Source of the DNA: Candidatus Omnitrophota bacterium
GTDB lineage: Bacteria > Omnitrophota > Omnitrophia > Omnitrophales > Aquincolibacteriaceae
Assembly: GCA_016196565.1 (NCBI GenBank)
Contig: JACPXK010000111.1
Location: forward strand, 1 to 64,000
Direction of reading: 5' to 3'
DNA length: 64,000 bases
The notes under the pieces are model-generated. The model saw nothing but the letters and a program-made list of their open reading frames with translations. It had not been told where the DNA came from and did no database searches. Of the stretch, positions 7,493 through 18,300 are shown piece after piece. Every line of letters starts with the position of its first letter. Positions within the stretch are counted from its first letter, which is position 1. The position numbers and the translations under genes are program-made.

Positions 7493-8988
7493 TTTCTAAA
7501 GATACACGCCTCAGTTTTGAGAAAAGCCGTCCCGGAAGGCGCGGGGCAAAACTTCCAAAAGATCGCTTGTCAAAATACTCGACGTCGAGTATTTTGCCCG
7601 AAGAGCTAAAACGCAAGCGCCCGCTTGTCTTTCCCGAGCTTACCGAACCCGAGATCATCCGTCATTTTGTGAATCTTTCGAAAAAGAACTTTTCCATCGA
7701 CACTCATTTTTATCCTTTGGGAAGCTGCACTATGAAATACAATCCCAAAATCAATGAATGGGCGGCGGCCTTGGAAAATTTTGCCACGGTTCATCCGCTT
7801 CAGCCGGCCGACACGGCGCAGGGTTTCCTCCGCATTTTTTATGAATTGGAACAATACCTGAAACAAATGACGGGCATGGACCGGTTTACGCTTCAGCCAG
7901 CCGCCGGCGCGCACGGAGAGCTCACCGGCATGATGCTGGTGCACGCTTATCATGAACGCCGGGGCGAAATTAAACGCCGTAAAGTGCTTGTGCCGGATTC
8001 AAGCCACGGAACCAATCCCGCCAGTGCGGCACTTTTGGGCTATCACGTGGTGGAACTTAAATCCAATGCCCGCGGACGTGTGGACATCGAAACCTTGGAA
8101 AAACATTTGGACGATGAAACCGCCTGCCTCATGCTCACCAATCCCAATACCTTGGGGCTTTTTGAAGAAGAAATTCTGGAAATTACCAAGCGCGTTCATC
8201 AAAAAGGGGCGTTGCTTTATTATGACGGCGCGAATATGAATGCCCTTTTGGGAGTGGCGCGTCCGGGAGATATGGGATTTGATATTGTGCATCTGAATCT
8301 TCATAAAACTTTTTCCACACCTCATGGCGGCGGCGGTCCGGGGGCCGGTCCGGTAGGCGTTAAAAAAGAACTCATTTCTTATCTGCCGCTTCCGCTGGTG
8401 GAGAAAAAAGGCGAAACCTATTTCTGGCTGGAACGGAGCGAACAATCCATCGGCCGGGTTAAATCATTTCATGGCAACACGGGAATGCTGCTGAGGGCCT
8501 ATGTTTATATTCGCACGCTCGGGCTTTCAGGATTAAAACAAGTGAGCGAAGACGCCATTTTGAATGCCAATTATCTGAAAGAAAAACTTAAAAACGTTTT
8601 TCCGGTTGCCATCGATGAACCCTGCATGCATGAATTCGTGCTTTCGCTCAAAAACGGACGCATGCACGGCGTTCATGCCGGCGATGTCGGCAAAAGGCTG
8701 CTCGATTATGGGTATCACGCCCCTACGGTTCATTTTCCGCTGGTGGTGGAAGAAGCCCTGATGATCGAGCCGACCGAAACGGAAAGCCGTGAGACCCTCG
8801 ATCAATTTATCGAAGCCATGAAACAAATTGCTCAGGAAATTGAGAGCGATCCCGAAAAGGTCAAATCGGCTCCGCATACGCTTCCCATACGCCGGCCCGA
8901 CGAAGTCCTGGCGGCAAGAAAACCCATTTTGTCTTACCGGGATCAAATGCGGGAGAAAATCCTTCAAGCCGAAGGCGTTCAAAGTTGA
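7486..8988 (+). CDS. gcvPB: Glycine dehydrogenase (decarboxylating) subunit 2
   Basis: C-terminal half of the P protein, which decarboxylates glycine with PLP and loads the aminomethyl group onto GcvH. The 500-residue protein contains FYPLGSCTMKYNPKINE, FTLQPAAGAHGELTG, DSSHGTNPASAALLGYHV and the PLP-lysine segment NLHKTFSTPHGGGGPG, with the lysine near residue 273. The end, HTLPIRRPDEVLAARKP, is also typical of subunit 2. Its ATG lies inside the end of gcvPA (ATGTTAA), and its TGA overlaps the TTG start of the ligase gene at 8985. No L-protein gene (lpd) is visible in the window. Confidence 0.95.
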   Translation: MLISKDTRLSFEKSRPGRRGAKLPKDRLSKYSTSSILPEELKRKRPLVFPELTEPEIIRHFVNLSKKNFSIDTHFYPLGSCTMKYNPKINEWAAALENFATVHPLQPADTAQGFLRIFYELEQYLKQMTGMDRFTLQPAAGAHGELTGMMLVHAYHERRGEIKRRKVLVPDSSHGTNPASAALLGYHVVELKSNARGRVDIETLEKHLDDETACLMLTNPNTLGLFEEEILEITKRVHQKGALLYYDGANMNALLGVARPGDMGFDIVHLNLHKTFSTPHGGGGPGAGPVGVKKELISYLPLPLVEKKGETYFWLERSEQSIGRVKSFHGNTGMLLRAYVYIRTLGLSGLKQVSEDAILNANYLKEKLKNVFPVAIDEPCMHEFVLSLKNGRMHGVHAGDVGKRLLDYGYHAPTVHFPLVVEEALMIEPTETESRETLDQFIEAMKQIAQEIESDPEKVKSAPHTLPIRRPDEVLAARKPILSYRDQMREKILQAEGVQS

Positions 8989-9659
8989 CGTGGCTTTTAT
9001 ATCCCACGATCAGCGCGCCCATGCCGTTTCAAATGGCGCTCGACGAAATCCTCTTCCGGCGCATGGAAAATCAGACGGAATCATCACCCGTTCTGCGCTT
9101 TTATTTTTCCTCCGAGCCTTGGGTGACAGTTGGATTCTCTCATCGCAACGGAACCCAAAAGGGGCCAGGCCCCTCGGTGCCAGGCTTCTGCCGGCGAATT
9201 ACGGGCGGCGGGCTGGTGCGCCACGGCCGCGATTTGATTTTCTCTCTTCTGGCCAAAAAATCGGACGATGAATCTTTCAAATCCGTGCGAATTAGTTATT
9301 GGAAAATTCATGAAGCCGTAAAAGCCGGATTAGAAGGTGTGGGCAAACTTCCGCGATTTTACCGTTGTGATGAAAATCTTCCTAAGGGGCAAGACTGTTT
9401 TCAATTTCCTATTGCCACCGATCTTGCGGTGGGGGAGCAAAAGGCAGCGGGTGGTGCGCAAAAGCGTTCGGCCGGGACCTTGCTTCATCAGGAATCCGTT
9501 CAATGGAAGGCTATGCCGGATCCCGAAACCTTGATTCCGCCTTTAAAATCGGGATTTGAGAAAATTTTCAAAATTAAGCTTACGCCTTCGAATGTCGACC
9601 CGGCCCTTTTGGCGGAGGCGGAAAAACTTGCGAAAGAAAAATATTTCTCGTCATCCTGA
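8985..9659 (+). CDS. Lipoate--protein ligase / octanoyltransferase (LplA/LipM family)
   Basis: Cofactor-transferring BPL/LplA-fold enzyme likely to lipoylate or octanoylate the GcvH encoded upstream. The 224-residue product shows PMPFQMALDEIL, VTVGFSHR, RRITGGGLVRHGRDL (family RRxTGGGxVxH) and DLAVGEQKAAGGAQKRSAGTLLHQ with the substrate-activating lysine. A Cys in DCFQF sits where LipM-type octanoyltransferases have theirs, so LplA versus LipM is not settled. Two features are odd. A 38-bp palindromic repeat (9152-9189) lies in frame and encodes NGTQKGPGPSVPGF in place of the usual stretch before RRxTGGG. The C-terminal SSS and the stop are supplied by another repeat (9650-9777). The TTG start overlaps the gcvPB stop. 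Activity is uncertain. Confidence 0.82.
   Translation: MTWLLYPTISAPMPFQMALDEILFRRMENQTESSPVLRFYFSSEPWVTVGFSHRNGTQKGPGPSVPGFCRRITGGGLVRHGRDLIFSLLAKKSDDESFKSVRISYWKIHEAVKAGLEGVGKLPRFYRCDENLPKGQDCFQFPIATDLAVGEQKAAGGAQKRSAGTLLHQESVQWKAMPDPETLIPPLKSGFEKIFKIKLTPSNVDPALLAEAEKLAKEKYFSSS
9152..9189. repeat. 38-bp GC-rich palindromic repeat inside a gene (copy A)
   Basis: Identical base for base to 26708-26745. It contains the near-perfect palindrome GGGGCCAGGCCCC and two direct GCCAGGC copies. It lies wholly within the lipoate-ligase coding region and keeps the frame open. The encoded residues have no counterpart in the conserved domain, so insertion into an existing gene is the simplest reading. Confidence 0.88.
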
Positions 9660-9777
9660 GGTCCTAAGGACCGAAGGATCTCGTTTGAGATTCTTCGCCC
9701 TCCTTCGGGGGCTCAGCCCATGACTCTCATTAAATTTATTAATGGGAAGTCAGGGCAGTCCTTTAGGGCAGAATGAC
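9650..9777. repeat. Palindromic repeat, long form (copy 3)
   Basis: 128-bp element from GTCATCCTGAGG to GGGCAGAATGAC, sharing its right half with the copy at 3892-4007. Its first bases TCGTCATCCTGA encode the last residues and the stop of the lipoate-ligase gene. Its last bases lie just before the ribosome site (GAGG) of the gene at 9793. It thus forms the entire intercistronic space inside the operon and should fold into stems such as CGAAGGATCTC/GAGATTCTTCG. Confidence 0.85.
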
Positions 9778-9792
9778 GAAGAAGAGGAATTC

Positions 9793-10170
9793 ATGAAAGA
9801 GCTTGAGAGTTTCTTAAATAAAATTGAAAAAGTCATGAAGGCCAATGCCCAGTATAAATTCGAGGCCTATAGCTTTGTCATGGCAGCGCTTCATCATACG
9901 GTCTCCAAATTTTCCAAGCCCCGGCATGTGACCGGCCGCGAGCTCCTGGAAGGAATTCGCGATTATGCCCTGGATCAGTACGGCCCCTTGGCCCGCACCG
10001 TTCTCAGTCACTGGGGCATTAAGAAAACCCAGGATTTCGGTCATATTGTATTTGCGCTGGTGGAAGTCGGGATTTTGCGCAAACAAGCAGAGGATAAGCT
10101 GGAAGATTTCAATAATGTGTATGATTTTAAAGACGCCTTTGACAAAGGGTATAAAATCAAAGACGAATAA
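9793..10170 (+). CDS. Minf_1886 family protein ('Verruc_Plancto-restricted' type)
   Basis: A 125-residue cytoplasmic protein of unknown function. It matches from memory the family described as restricted to Verrucomicrobia and Planctomycetes (Minf_1886, TIGR04138): YKFEAYSFVMAALHHT, HVTGRELLEGIRDYALDQYGPLARTVLSHWGI, TQDFGHIVFALVEVGIL and EDFNNVYDFKDAFDKGY. The protein is rich in alpha helices and acidic at its end. ATG 9793 follows GAAGAGGAA; the frame is open further upstream only through repeat DNA. Its stop overlaps the helicase start (TAATG), so it is coupled to uvrD, and it lies downstream of the gcv genes. It supports a PVC-superphylum origin. Confidence 0.85.
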   Translation: MKELESFLNKIEKVMKANAQYKFEAYSFVMAALHHTVSKFSKPRHVTGRELLEGIRDYALDQYGPLARTVLSHWGIKKTQDFGHIVFALVEVGILRKQAEDKLEDFNNVYDFKDAFDKGYKIKDE

Positions 10171-12197
10171 TGTCCAACATCCTTTCCAACCTCAATCCTG
10201 CTCAAAAAGAAGCCGTCGCTTGGCCGGCCGAGAAGCCTCTGCTTATTATTGCCGGCGCCGGAAGCGGGAAAACCCGTATTCTGACTCACCGCATTGCTTA
10301 TTTGATTTCCCAAGGAGTTCCGGCCTTTACCATTTTGGGTGTGACCTTTACCAATAAAGCTGCCGGCGAAATGAAAGCGCGCGTGCAAAAACTCGTTCAG
10401 CATGATGTTTGGGTTTCCACGTTTCATTCCACTTGCCTCAGGATTTTGCGCATGGACGGCGCCGCCATTGAAATTGATCCCCGTTTTACGATTTATGATG
10501 AACAGGACCAGCTGACGCTCATCAAGGAATGCATCAAAGAGCTTAATTTTAACGAGAAACAAGTTCATCCCAAAGGGGTGCGCGAAAGAATTCAGCGTTA
10601 CAAAGATTATCTGGAAACTTCATATCAGGTCATGGAAAAAGCCACGGATTGGTATGAGGAGAATCTCGCCAAGGTTTATCAGCTTTATGAAGAAAAACTG
10701 ATCAAGCTGAAGGCTTTGGACTTCGGCGATTTGATTATGAAAACCGTGGCCCTCTTGGACCGGCGTCCCGAAATTTTGAGAACCTGGCAGGACCGCTTTC
10801 AGCATGTTTTGATTGATGAATATCAGGACACCAATCATGCCCAGTACCGTCTGATCAAGCTTTTGGCGCAGGCCCGCCGCCAAATTACCGTGGTGGGAGA
10901 TCCGGATCAGTCGATTTATGCCTGGCGGGGAGCGGACATCAAAAATATTCTGAATTTCGAAAAGGATTATCCGGATTCGGGCATGATCAAAATGGAACAA
11001 AACTATCGCTCCACCGAAGTGATTCTCGATGCCGCCAACGAACTCATTAAACGCAATCAAATGCGCAAACCCAAGGCCTTATGGACCGAACGGCGCGGTG
11101 GTGAGCAAATTTCCCTGGTCCAAACCGTGGATGAAAAAGAAGAAGCCCTTTATGTGACCAATCAAATTATGGCCCATTGCCGGGAAGGAAAAACCCTGGC
11201 CGATCAGGTGATATTTTACCGGGTTCATGCCCAGTCGCGCGTAATTGAAGATCATCTGCGAAGGGCGAAAATCCCTTATAAAATCGTGGGCGGCGTGTGT
11301 TTTTATGACCGGCGCGAAATTAAAGATTTGATCGCTTACCTGCGAGTGATTGTGAATCCTCACGATGAACTCAGCCTTAAGAGAATTATCAATGTCCCAA
11401 CGAGGGGAATCGGCAAAAAGGCGATGGAAACCTTGGAAGAAAATGCGAGAAAATTAAATATCAGTTTTGATGAGGCCTTGAAAACTTCTTCCAAGCTCGA
11501 CTTAACGCCTAAAACTCAAAAATCCCTGCAAAACTTTTATTCCATGCTTGAATCCTTACGCAAAGAACAAAATCACTTAAGCGTGGAAGAAATTCTCCGC
11601 AAGGTTTTGGAAAAAACCGGCTATATCGAATCCCTTGAAGCGGAAAAAACCATTGAGGCCCAAAGCCGGATTGAAAATATCGAGGAATTTTTCAGCGTGA
11701 TTGAGGATTTTTCCGCCGGCGCAGGAACCGCCAAATTAGAATCTTTTCTCGAATCCATTTCGCTCGTCACGGATCTCGATACTTGGGAAAGCGGCACCAA
11801 TGTTTTAACCCTGATGACTTTTCATACCGCCAAGGGCCTGGAATTTCCCATTGTCTACATGATCGGTATGGAAGAGGGAATTTTCCCCAACGTGAATGCC
11901 TATTCCGACACGCTCGAGGATTTAGAAGAAGAAAGACGCCTTTGCTATGTTGGGATCACGCGGGCCAAGAATAAACTTCACATGACTTTTGCCAGCCACC
12001 GGCTGCTTTACGGCAGCATTCAGCACAATTTGCCTTCCCGTTTTCTTGCCGAAATCCCTTCGGCCCTCTTTCAAGCCTCCTCGCTGGGTTCTGCCGGCTA
12101 TTTTAAGGAATACCCCTCGGAAGATCCCCTGAGTGATGACGATATAAGTATCGATTTTGAAGATGATGAACCTACCAAATCTATCTCCTTTGAATAG
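10170..12197 (+). CDS. uvrD: UvrD/PcrA-type DNA helicase
   Basis: Superfamily 1A 3'-5' DNA helicase for repair and for removing stalled complexes. The 675-residue protein has LNPAQKEAV (Q motif), Walker A AGAGSGKT at residues 28-35, GVTFTNKAAGEM (Ia), the Walker B segment LIDEYQDTN, VVGDPDQSIYAWRGA (III), MEQNYRST (IV), TFHTAKGLEFPIVYMIGMEEGIFPN (V) and EERRLCYVGITRAK (VI). The C-terminus is acidic and shorter than in E. coli UvrD. PcrA, UvrD and Rep cannot be separated by eye. It is the last gene of the gcv-led run and is followed by a 112-base gap holding the promoter of the giant gene. Confidence 0.93.
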   Translation: MSNILSNLNPAQKEAVAWPAEKPLLIIAGAGSGKTRILTHRIAYLISQGVPAFTILGVTFTNKAAGEMKARVQKLVQHDVWVSTFHSTCLRILRMDGAAIEIDPRFTIYDEQDQLTLIKECIKELNFNEKQVHPKGVRERIQRYKDYLETSYQVMEKATDWYEENLAKVYQLYEEKLIKLKALDFGDLIMKTVALLDRRPEILRTWQDRFQHVLIDEYQDTNHAQYRLIKLLAQARRQITVVGDPDQSIYAWRGADIKNILNFEKDYPDSGMIKMEQNYRSTEVILDAANELIKRNQMRKPKALWTERRGGEQISLVQTVDEKEEALYVTNQIMAHCREGKTLADQVIFYRVHAQSRVIEDHLRRAKIPYKIVGGVCFYDRREIKDLIAYLRVIVNPHDELSLKRIINVPTRGIGKKAMETLEENARKLNISFDEALKTSSKLDLTPKTQKSLQNFYSMLESLRKEQNHLSVEEILRKVLEKTGYIESLEAEKTIEAQSRIENIEEFFSVIEDFSAGAGTAKLESFLESISLVTDLDTWESGTNVLTLMTFHTAKGLEFPIVYMIGMEEGIFPNVNAYSDTLEDLEEERRLCYVGITRAKNKLHMTFASHRLLYGSIQHNLPSRFLAEIPSALFQASSLGSAGYFKEYPSEDPLSDDDISIDFEDDEPTKSISFE

Positions 12198-12235
12198 AAT
12201 AAGTTAGATCGATTTCATAAAAAATTTAAATCGGT

Positions 12236-12264
12236 TTGAAATTCTTAATTCTATAGTGTATCTT
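12236..12264 (+). promoter_or_regulatory. Candidate promoter of giant gene 1
   Basis: In the 112-base A+T-rich gap between uvrD and the giant ORF, TTGAAA (12236-12241) is followed after exactly 17 bases by TATCTT (12259-12264). The -35 matches consensus at 5 of 6 positions and the -10 at 4 of 6. TATAGT (12252) and TAATAC (12267) nearby are alternatives with poorer spacing. TAAGG at 12298-12302 can serve as ribosome site for the ATG at 12310. Confidence 0.45.
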
Positions 12265-12309
12265 CTTAATACTAAACGGATTTAAAAAGACTTAAATCTA
12301 AGGCCAACT

Positions 12310-15300
12310 ATGACTAAGACATTCCAAAAGATAGTCAGCGCGGGGACTATATTCTTCTTTTTGGCCACGAATACGGTTTGGGGAATGCCTCAAGCGGGCA
12401 TTGAAGTCTTTACCCAACGAGAAACGCCCGGGTTTTTTCACATCGAAATCCCCGAAAATCTTGCTTCCTTGGAAGAAATTTATGAAGCCCCGGCCAAACC
12501 TGATCCGCGGCTGATTCTTCACATCCAAAACGCCCACGGCAATTACGAAGCCCAAACCAAAATCAAGGACCTCCTCGATTACCTTTATAAGACCTATGGC
12601 TTCAAACTCATTTTTGTGGAAGGCGCGGCGGAGCAGTTAAACGCGGAATACCTCAAACTCTTTCCCGATGCCGAGCGAAATAATCAATTGGCCGATTCTT
12701 TGGCCCAAAAAGGGGAACTCACCGGGTCCGAGCTTTATCTCATGGACGCGCCCTCCGATGTGCGCGCGGTGGGTATTGAAAAAACCGATCTTTACCGCGC
12801 CAATTATGAGGCCTTCAAAAAAGTTTACGCAGTAAAATCTGATTCCGATAATTTTCTGGCGGGTATTAATGCTAAGCTTGAAAGACTTGCCTCACGGTTT
12901 TATTCGCCGGAAGCAAGGCGCCTACTTTCCGAATGGACAAAATTCGAAGAGGGGCACCGCGATTTTCTTCCTTATGCCAAACGCCTGGCGCTGGACGCCA
13001 AAAAAATCCTCAATCTCGATTTAGAAAGTATTTTTGCCCAAGTCGAATGGCCCCAGATGACACGCCTTCTTGTCCTACAATCCATGGAAACGGACTTAAA
13101 CCGCAGCGAAGCGCTGAAAGAAAAAACCAAACTTCTCGAATTTTTAAAGTCCAAACAGGTTTCCAAATCTATTTTGGAGTCTATCGAGACCTTTGAAGAG
13201 AAAAAAATCACCATGAACCGTGTTTCCATGGATGAACAGGCTTACCGGAATTCCCCGCGCTATTTGCTCGAACGTCTGGTGGGGGAAGCCGGGCCCAAAG
13301 GTTTTTATTTTCATGATTACCCGGCCTTCAGCCTTTACGCCGGGTATTTGATCCTCAAGAGTGAACTCGATTCCCGGAACCTTTTTAAGGAAATCGAACT
13401 GGTTTTCGACAAAATCCTCACGGAAGTCACAAAAACCGAGCTGGAAAAAAACCTTCTCGAACTTTACCGCGACGAAAAACTTTTGACCAAGCTTCTGCAT
13501 TTGGAACTTACCCGCGATGACTGGCAGCGTTCGCTTTACCGGCGCGACTGGATCAAACCGGAGACCATGACAAGGCGCATTCAGCATCTCGAAAAAGGCA
13601 ATATCTCTATCGATATGCTGAAAGAACCCGAAGACAAAGAAGTAAAACCCATTTCCGAAATTTTCGATACGGCCTTTAAATTTTATGACCTGGCCCGCGA
13701 GCGTGAATCGGTGTTCTATCAAACCATGCGCGAAACCATGGCCAGCCAAAAGGCCGAAAAGGCCGTGCTCATCACCGGAGGTTTTCATACCGACGGTCTC
13801 ATGGAACTTTTCCGCCAGGATGAAGTCAGCTTTGGCATTCTCATGCCGCGCCTGGCGCAAAAACCCGAAAACGACAATTACATCGCCACCATGATGGAAA
13901 CCCATCAAACCCTATTCGACATTGCCAATATTGAAATGGCGCAATTAATCCAACGTTCGGAAACTCGTGTTGGACAAGGAACAAATGCACGTGCCGAAGT
14001 GAGAAATATGGTGGATGCGGTTCTAGAAACTTATAGCCGTTCGCCGAATACCAACCTTGAAGACTTGGGATCTGTTTTAACTCACGTGAATGGTTCAGCC
14101 TATGCACAGGACCGTGGTTTGGAATTCCAAGAGACTCGCTCCGAATCGCGCCGCAACACTTATCAGGTCGCTCAAAAAGGGGAAAGCGAAGTCTTATTAC
14201 TGAATGCTTCTGAAACGCCTAAAGGTGTGGCCTTTTCCGCTCTTCGTTCCGAAACGCGGATGAAAGTGGGTGATACCGCAGTGATTGTGGGAGGAAAACT
14301 TAATGAGAGTATGAAAAAGCTTGGCGGCCAACTCAAATCTCTTCCCACTTCCACCGTCCGCTCCGAAGGACGTGCCGCAAAACAAAAGGCCGGAAAACCT
14401 CAAACGCAAATCAAGGGAAAAGCGCTAAGGGATTTGAATGAAAATGTGGGAGCCTTAGTTCTAGCATATTTGCCCCAACCCTTAAATTGGTTTAGGCCGA
14501 ATGGCGAGCTTGCAGCAGTCACGGACCCATATTCAAACGTGAGAAAGGCTGCTGAAAAAAGAACGCTGATCAAAGCGGGCGCACCCGATAATGTTGCAGA
14601 ACAGCTGGTACAGTTAGCCGAATTTTTTGCGAATAAGACAAAGATACAAGTTCTTGCTCCTTTGTCGCTCGCTGTAAGTGAATCGTTCGTTGAAGAAATC
14701 ATGTCACCCCGCTCCGAAGCGCGGATATCGGATACTGAATCCCTTCTAAAAATTCACAGGGTGTTGAGGGACGATCGCAATAAGCTTGGAGAACGGGACG
14801 GATCAAATATAACACTTAATGGTAACGTTTATCCTTTGATAAAGTTTGTGAGTTATGTGGAATCCCTAGAATATCTGTCGCTGAAAAATCTCGGGATACT
14901 CATAAGGAGTATTACCGAAAATCAACCTATACCAGAACGTGAGAGAGAGCCTTTCTACTTGGATTACTCCAAATTGGATAAGCAGGGGAATGTGCGTCCG
15001 ATTTTCCGCGATATTTTGATTGAAGCGATGAAGGCCGCCCGCTCCGAAGCGCGGAGTTTTTTTGAATATTTAGATAGGGCTGAAGATTTTGCGGAAGGGC
15101 AGATGAATACTTTAACGGCTGTTGCGGGACGCAACGTCGGGTTTCTTATAAATATTTTAGAGTCTCAATACTTTTTGATCGCCGCGGTTTACTTCCCCAT
15201 GTTTGTAGGCATGACGGCAATAAATTTTACGATGGATTTGATCGTAAGCCTCGTCGATCGTAACTTCCCCATCAAAGATCCAAAGATCGTTGAAACATTT

Positions 15301-18300
15301 GCGAAAACCGTTACCTCACATCCTGGCATTAAGCGTTTCAAACCCATTTTGCAAAAAAGCGGAACGCCGCTTGCTGATTTTGCCAAAATAACCATCGTCC
15401 ATCCTAATGATCCGGCAAAGAAATTTATTTTCGAAATCTATTTTGATGCTTCCGGAGAAGGAAATTATCAAGTTTTGCTTTATTACATGGAAGGGGACAA
15501 TTCCAAAATAGAAATCGAGAGAGGTTTCCTTCGCACGTCGAGTATGGGCGAGGATGTTCAAGCAAGGGCTGATCGTTTAATCTCAGACCTCAAAGAAAAT
15601 CCGCAATGGAAGGAATTTAAGCAAGCCTTGCCCCGCTCCGAAGTGCGGAGTGTAAAGTCAGAAAAATGGACAGCAGAGAAACAAATGGGGAAAGATTTTA
15701 ATGCGAGCGTTTCCGGCGGCTTAAGAAGTGATAGACAATCCCTATTAGGGCCATTATGGACAGGGTTACAAGAATCTCCATTTTATTCACTCCTTTCTTG
15801 GCGGTTGTCCGAAGGATACAGCAGAATAGCCAGCGTAACAAGGAGAATCATGGAAAACACTAATCCGATTTTCCAGGGTAACGAAAATTCGCCAAATAGC
15901 CGTGTTGCGAGTCCTGCAGTTCCGATGAACTGGCTATATGTCATGGCAATATCAGGAAAACTTAACGTAGCCTCTTTTTCCCGCTCCGAAGCGCGGGCAT
16001 CACGTTTGGGAGACGATTTTGCTTCGACGCCGGCGGGGGAAAAGGAGCCGGTTACCTTTTATCTGCGGCAAGATAATCATTTAGAACTTGGACGTGATGA
16101 ACATGGATTTGCCTGGGGAGAGGTGGCGTTCCATCTTGATGAAAAGAGAAATATTGAAGCGTTACGAAAGGTTTTAGAATTAGCCAAAGTAAATCTTGAC
16201 CGCCTTGCTTTTCCTTCCGAGGAAACTCCCCGTTTGATTATGGCCGTGGATCCTGAAGATAGAACCTATTTCCCAGGAATATTGTTTTTTCATCTTCCTT
16301 CCAAAAAATATTACATCATAGATTTTCTCGGTAGTCCCGGAGAGAAACCCGGCACTTACGATTTCGTCGTTCCTTATATGGGATATTTTGGCCGTGTTGC
16401 CATGGTCAGAGATAAATCGGTCCGCGTTAACGCTGAAGATTTTATTTCCTTACCAGCAAAGGTTGAATTTATCTTGAATCCCGAAGGGCGTATGGCAAAT
16501 GAAGACGCAAGACTGCTCATTCAACCCATCGGCCTGGATAGCCGGGGAGAATCTAAAGCGCTTGATCCGGATATAGCCCTCATTGAAGATGCTTTTCAAA
16601 GATTAGAGCGTCTTACAAGAGAAAACATTTTAACGGACGACGATCAGAGGACAATTAATCGCGCAGTTTTTCCCATTCGTTACGCTTTAGGCTTAGATCA
16701 TATAAATTTCGATCCTGACAAAAGTCAATTGGACATAATAGAGAATATCCTGATTGATAAGTCTGAGCGAAGTAAAATCATCGAAGGCTTCCAAGCATGG
16801 GAGAGATTAATCAGTACGAATCGTCCACTGGCAAAAAACTACTTGATGCGTTTCAATAGCCGCTCCGAAACGCGCGCTCCTGTCCCCGGCACCTACTGGA
16901 TGGCGCCTCATATCAAAATTCATGACACACAAACGATTGCGCCTGACGGGGAGTTGGCTCTGCTGGGATCGTATGAAGTCCTCGAACTTGAGAATGCGGA
17001 TGTGATGGCCAGGGGCCTCGGACTCGATTTGCAAGGCGACATCGAAGCTTTTGTTGGCGTATGGAAGACGAAGGAAAGAATTCGCCAACCGCTTTTCCTT
17101 CAAGTTTTTTCCGGTCCTTCAACGAATCAGCGAGCATATTCTTTTTACGCGGACCCGGGAACCTACGATGAAAACATCATGAATTCTTTTTTTACTCATT
17201 TTCCTGATGCCGACAGTAATGCTGTCAATGTGTTAAGGATGATGCGGATGCTCGTTAGCGGCCAAATATCCCTCAATCGAGCTAAAGTGGCGGCGGAGGG
17301 AAATCATGTCGGGGGAATGACTATTGAAACTACCGGATGGATTCACTCCTTTGTGGACCATGATTCCGAAATCACTTTGGGGCTCGATGTGGAAAAGGAT
17401 TCCGAGGTCAAAGAGGAAGAGACTCATTTCACATTAGATGATTTTACCATCGCCCGAAAAGAAACTTATGACTCCTCATTGAAACCATTTGATGGCGGCA
17501 AAGGACAATTCCGTTATCGCGCGCTCTATTTTTCAAATAGCGACGCCGCAGATATTGCCGAATTTTTAGAACTTAGTCCCTTAAAGGCCGAAGCCGTGCT
17601 TGTTTTTTGGAATGATCATCAAGGTCATGATATTCCGTTGTTTTTGCAGATTACGACGGGTGATGCCGACCAAAAAACCGGATATTTCTTTAATATTGCG
17701 AATCCTGATTATATTAAACATTTTGGGACGCTTTTTTTCGATGAAAGAAGTTTGTCCCAATTAGTTGGGGCCGTTAAGACGGCTAATCCCAAATCGTCAC
17801 CCGCAACGCTTTGGAGAAACGATTTTAATTTGAGCCGTGCGAGAACAGAAACCCCGGACGCCCTGAATGCTTTTTCCCTGCAGAAGAGGGGAAATCTTAC
17901 TCAACTCGATTTAGGCGATGGCCGCTCCATCAATGACCTTAAAGCGGGAGATAATCTCCCTAAAATAGGCATAGTCCTTTTGAAACCCCGCTCCGAAACG
18001 CGGGCAGACAAAGCATGGCCCAGTCAGGACGAATTGCAGAGCCAGCTTGCCAAGTCGGGGCTGGAACGTTTCCAAGCAAATTTTGAAAGTTATGATGAAG
18101 AAAAAATACGATATCTTTTAGAAATGATTAGACGGATTGCTCAATCGGGAGTGATGGATGCTGATGTGGTTGATGTCGTTGTCGGAATTTTGAGAGCAGA
18201 AAAGCCAAACTATGAACGGTTGCCAGGAATTTCTATTTTGGCCGATGATGTCATCATTAATTCGCTTCTCCCATTAACTCTAGAAGGAAGGCAAGAGCTT

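Noticed and set aside
12205..12235. CGATTT...AAATCG inverted repeat before giant gene 1 as a terminator or operator
   Set aside because: Six A+T-rich pairs with a 12-base loop are expected by chance in such A+T-rich sequence.
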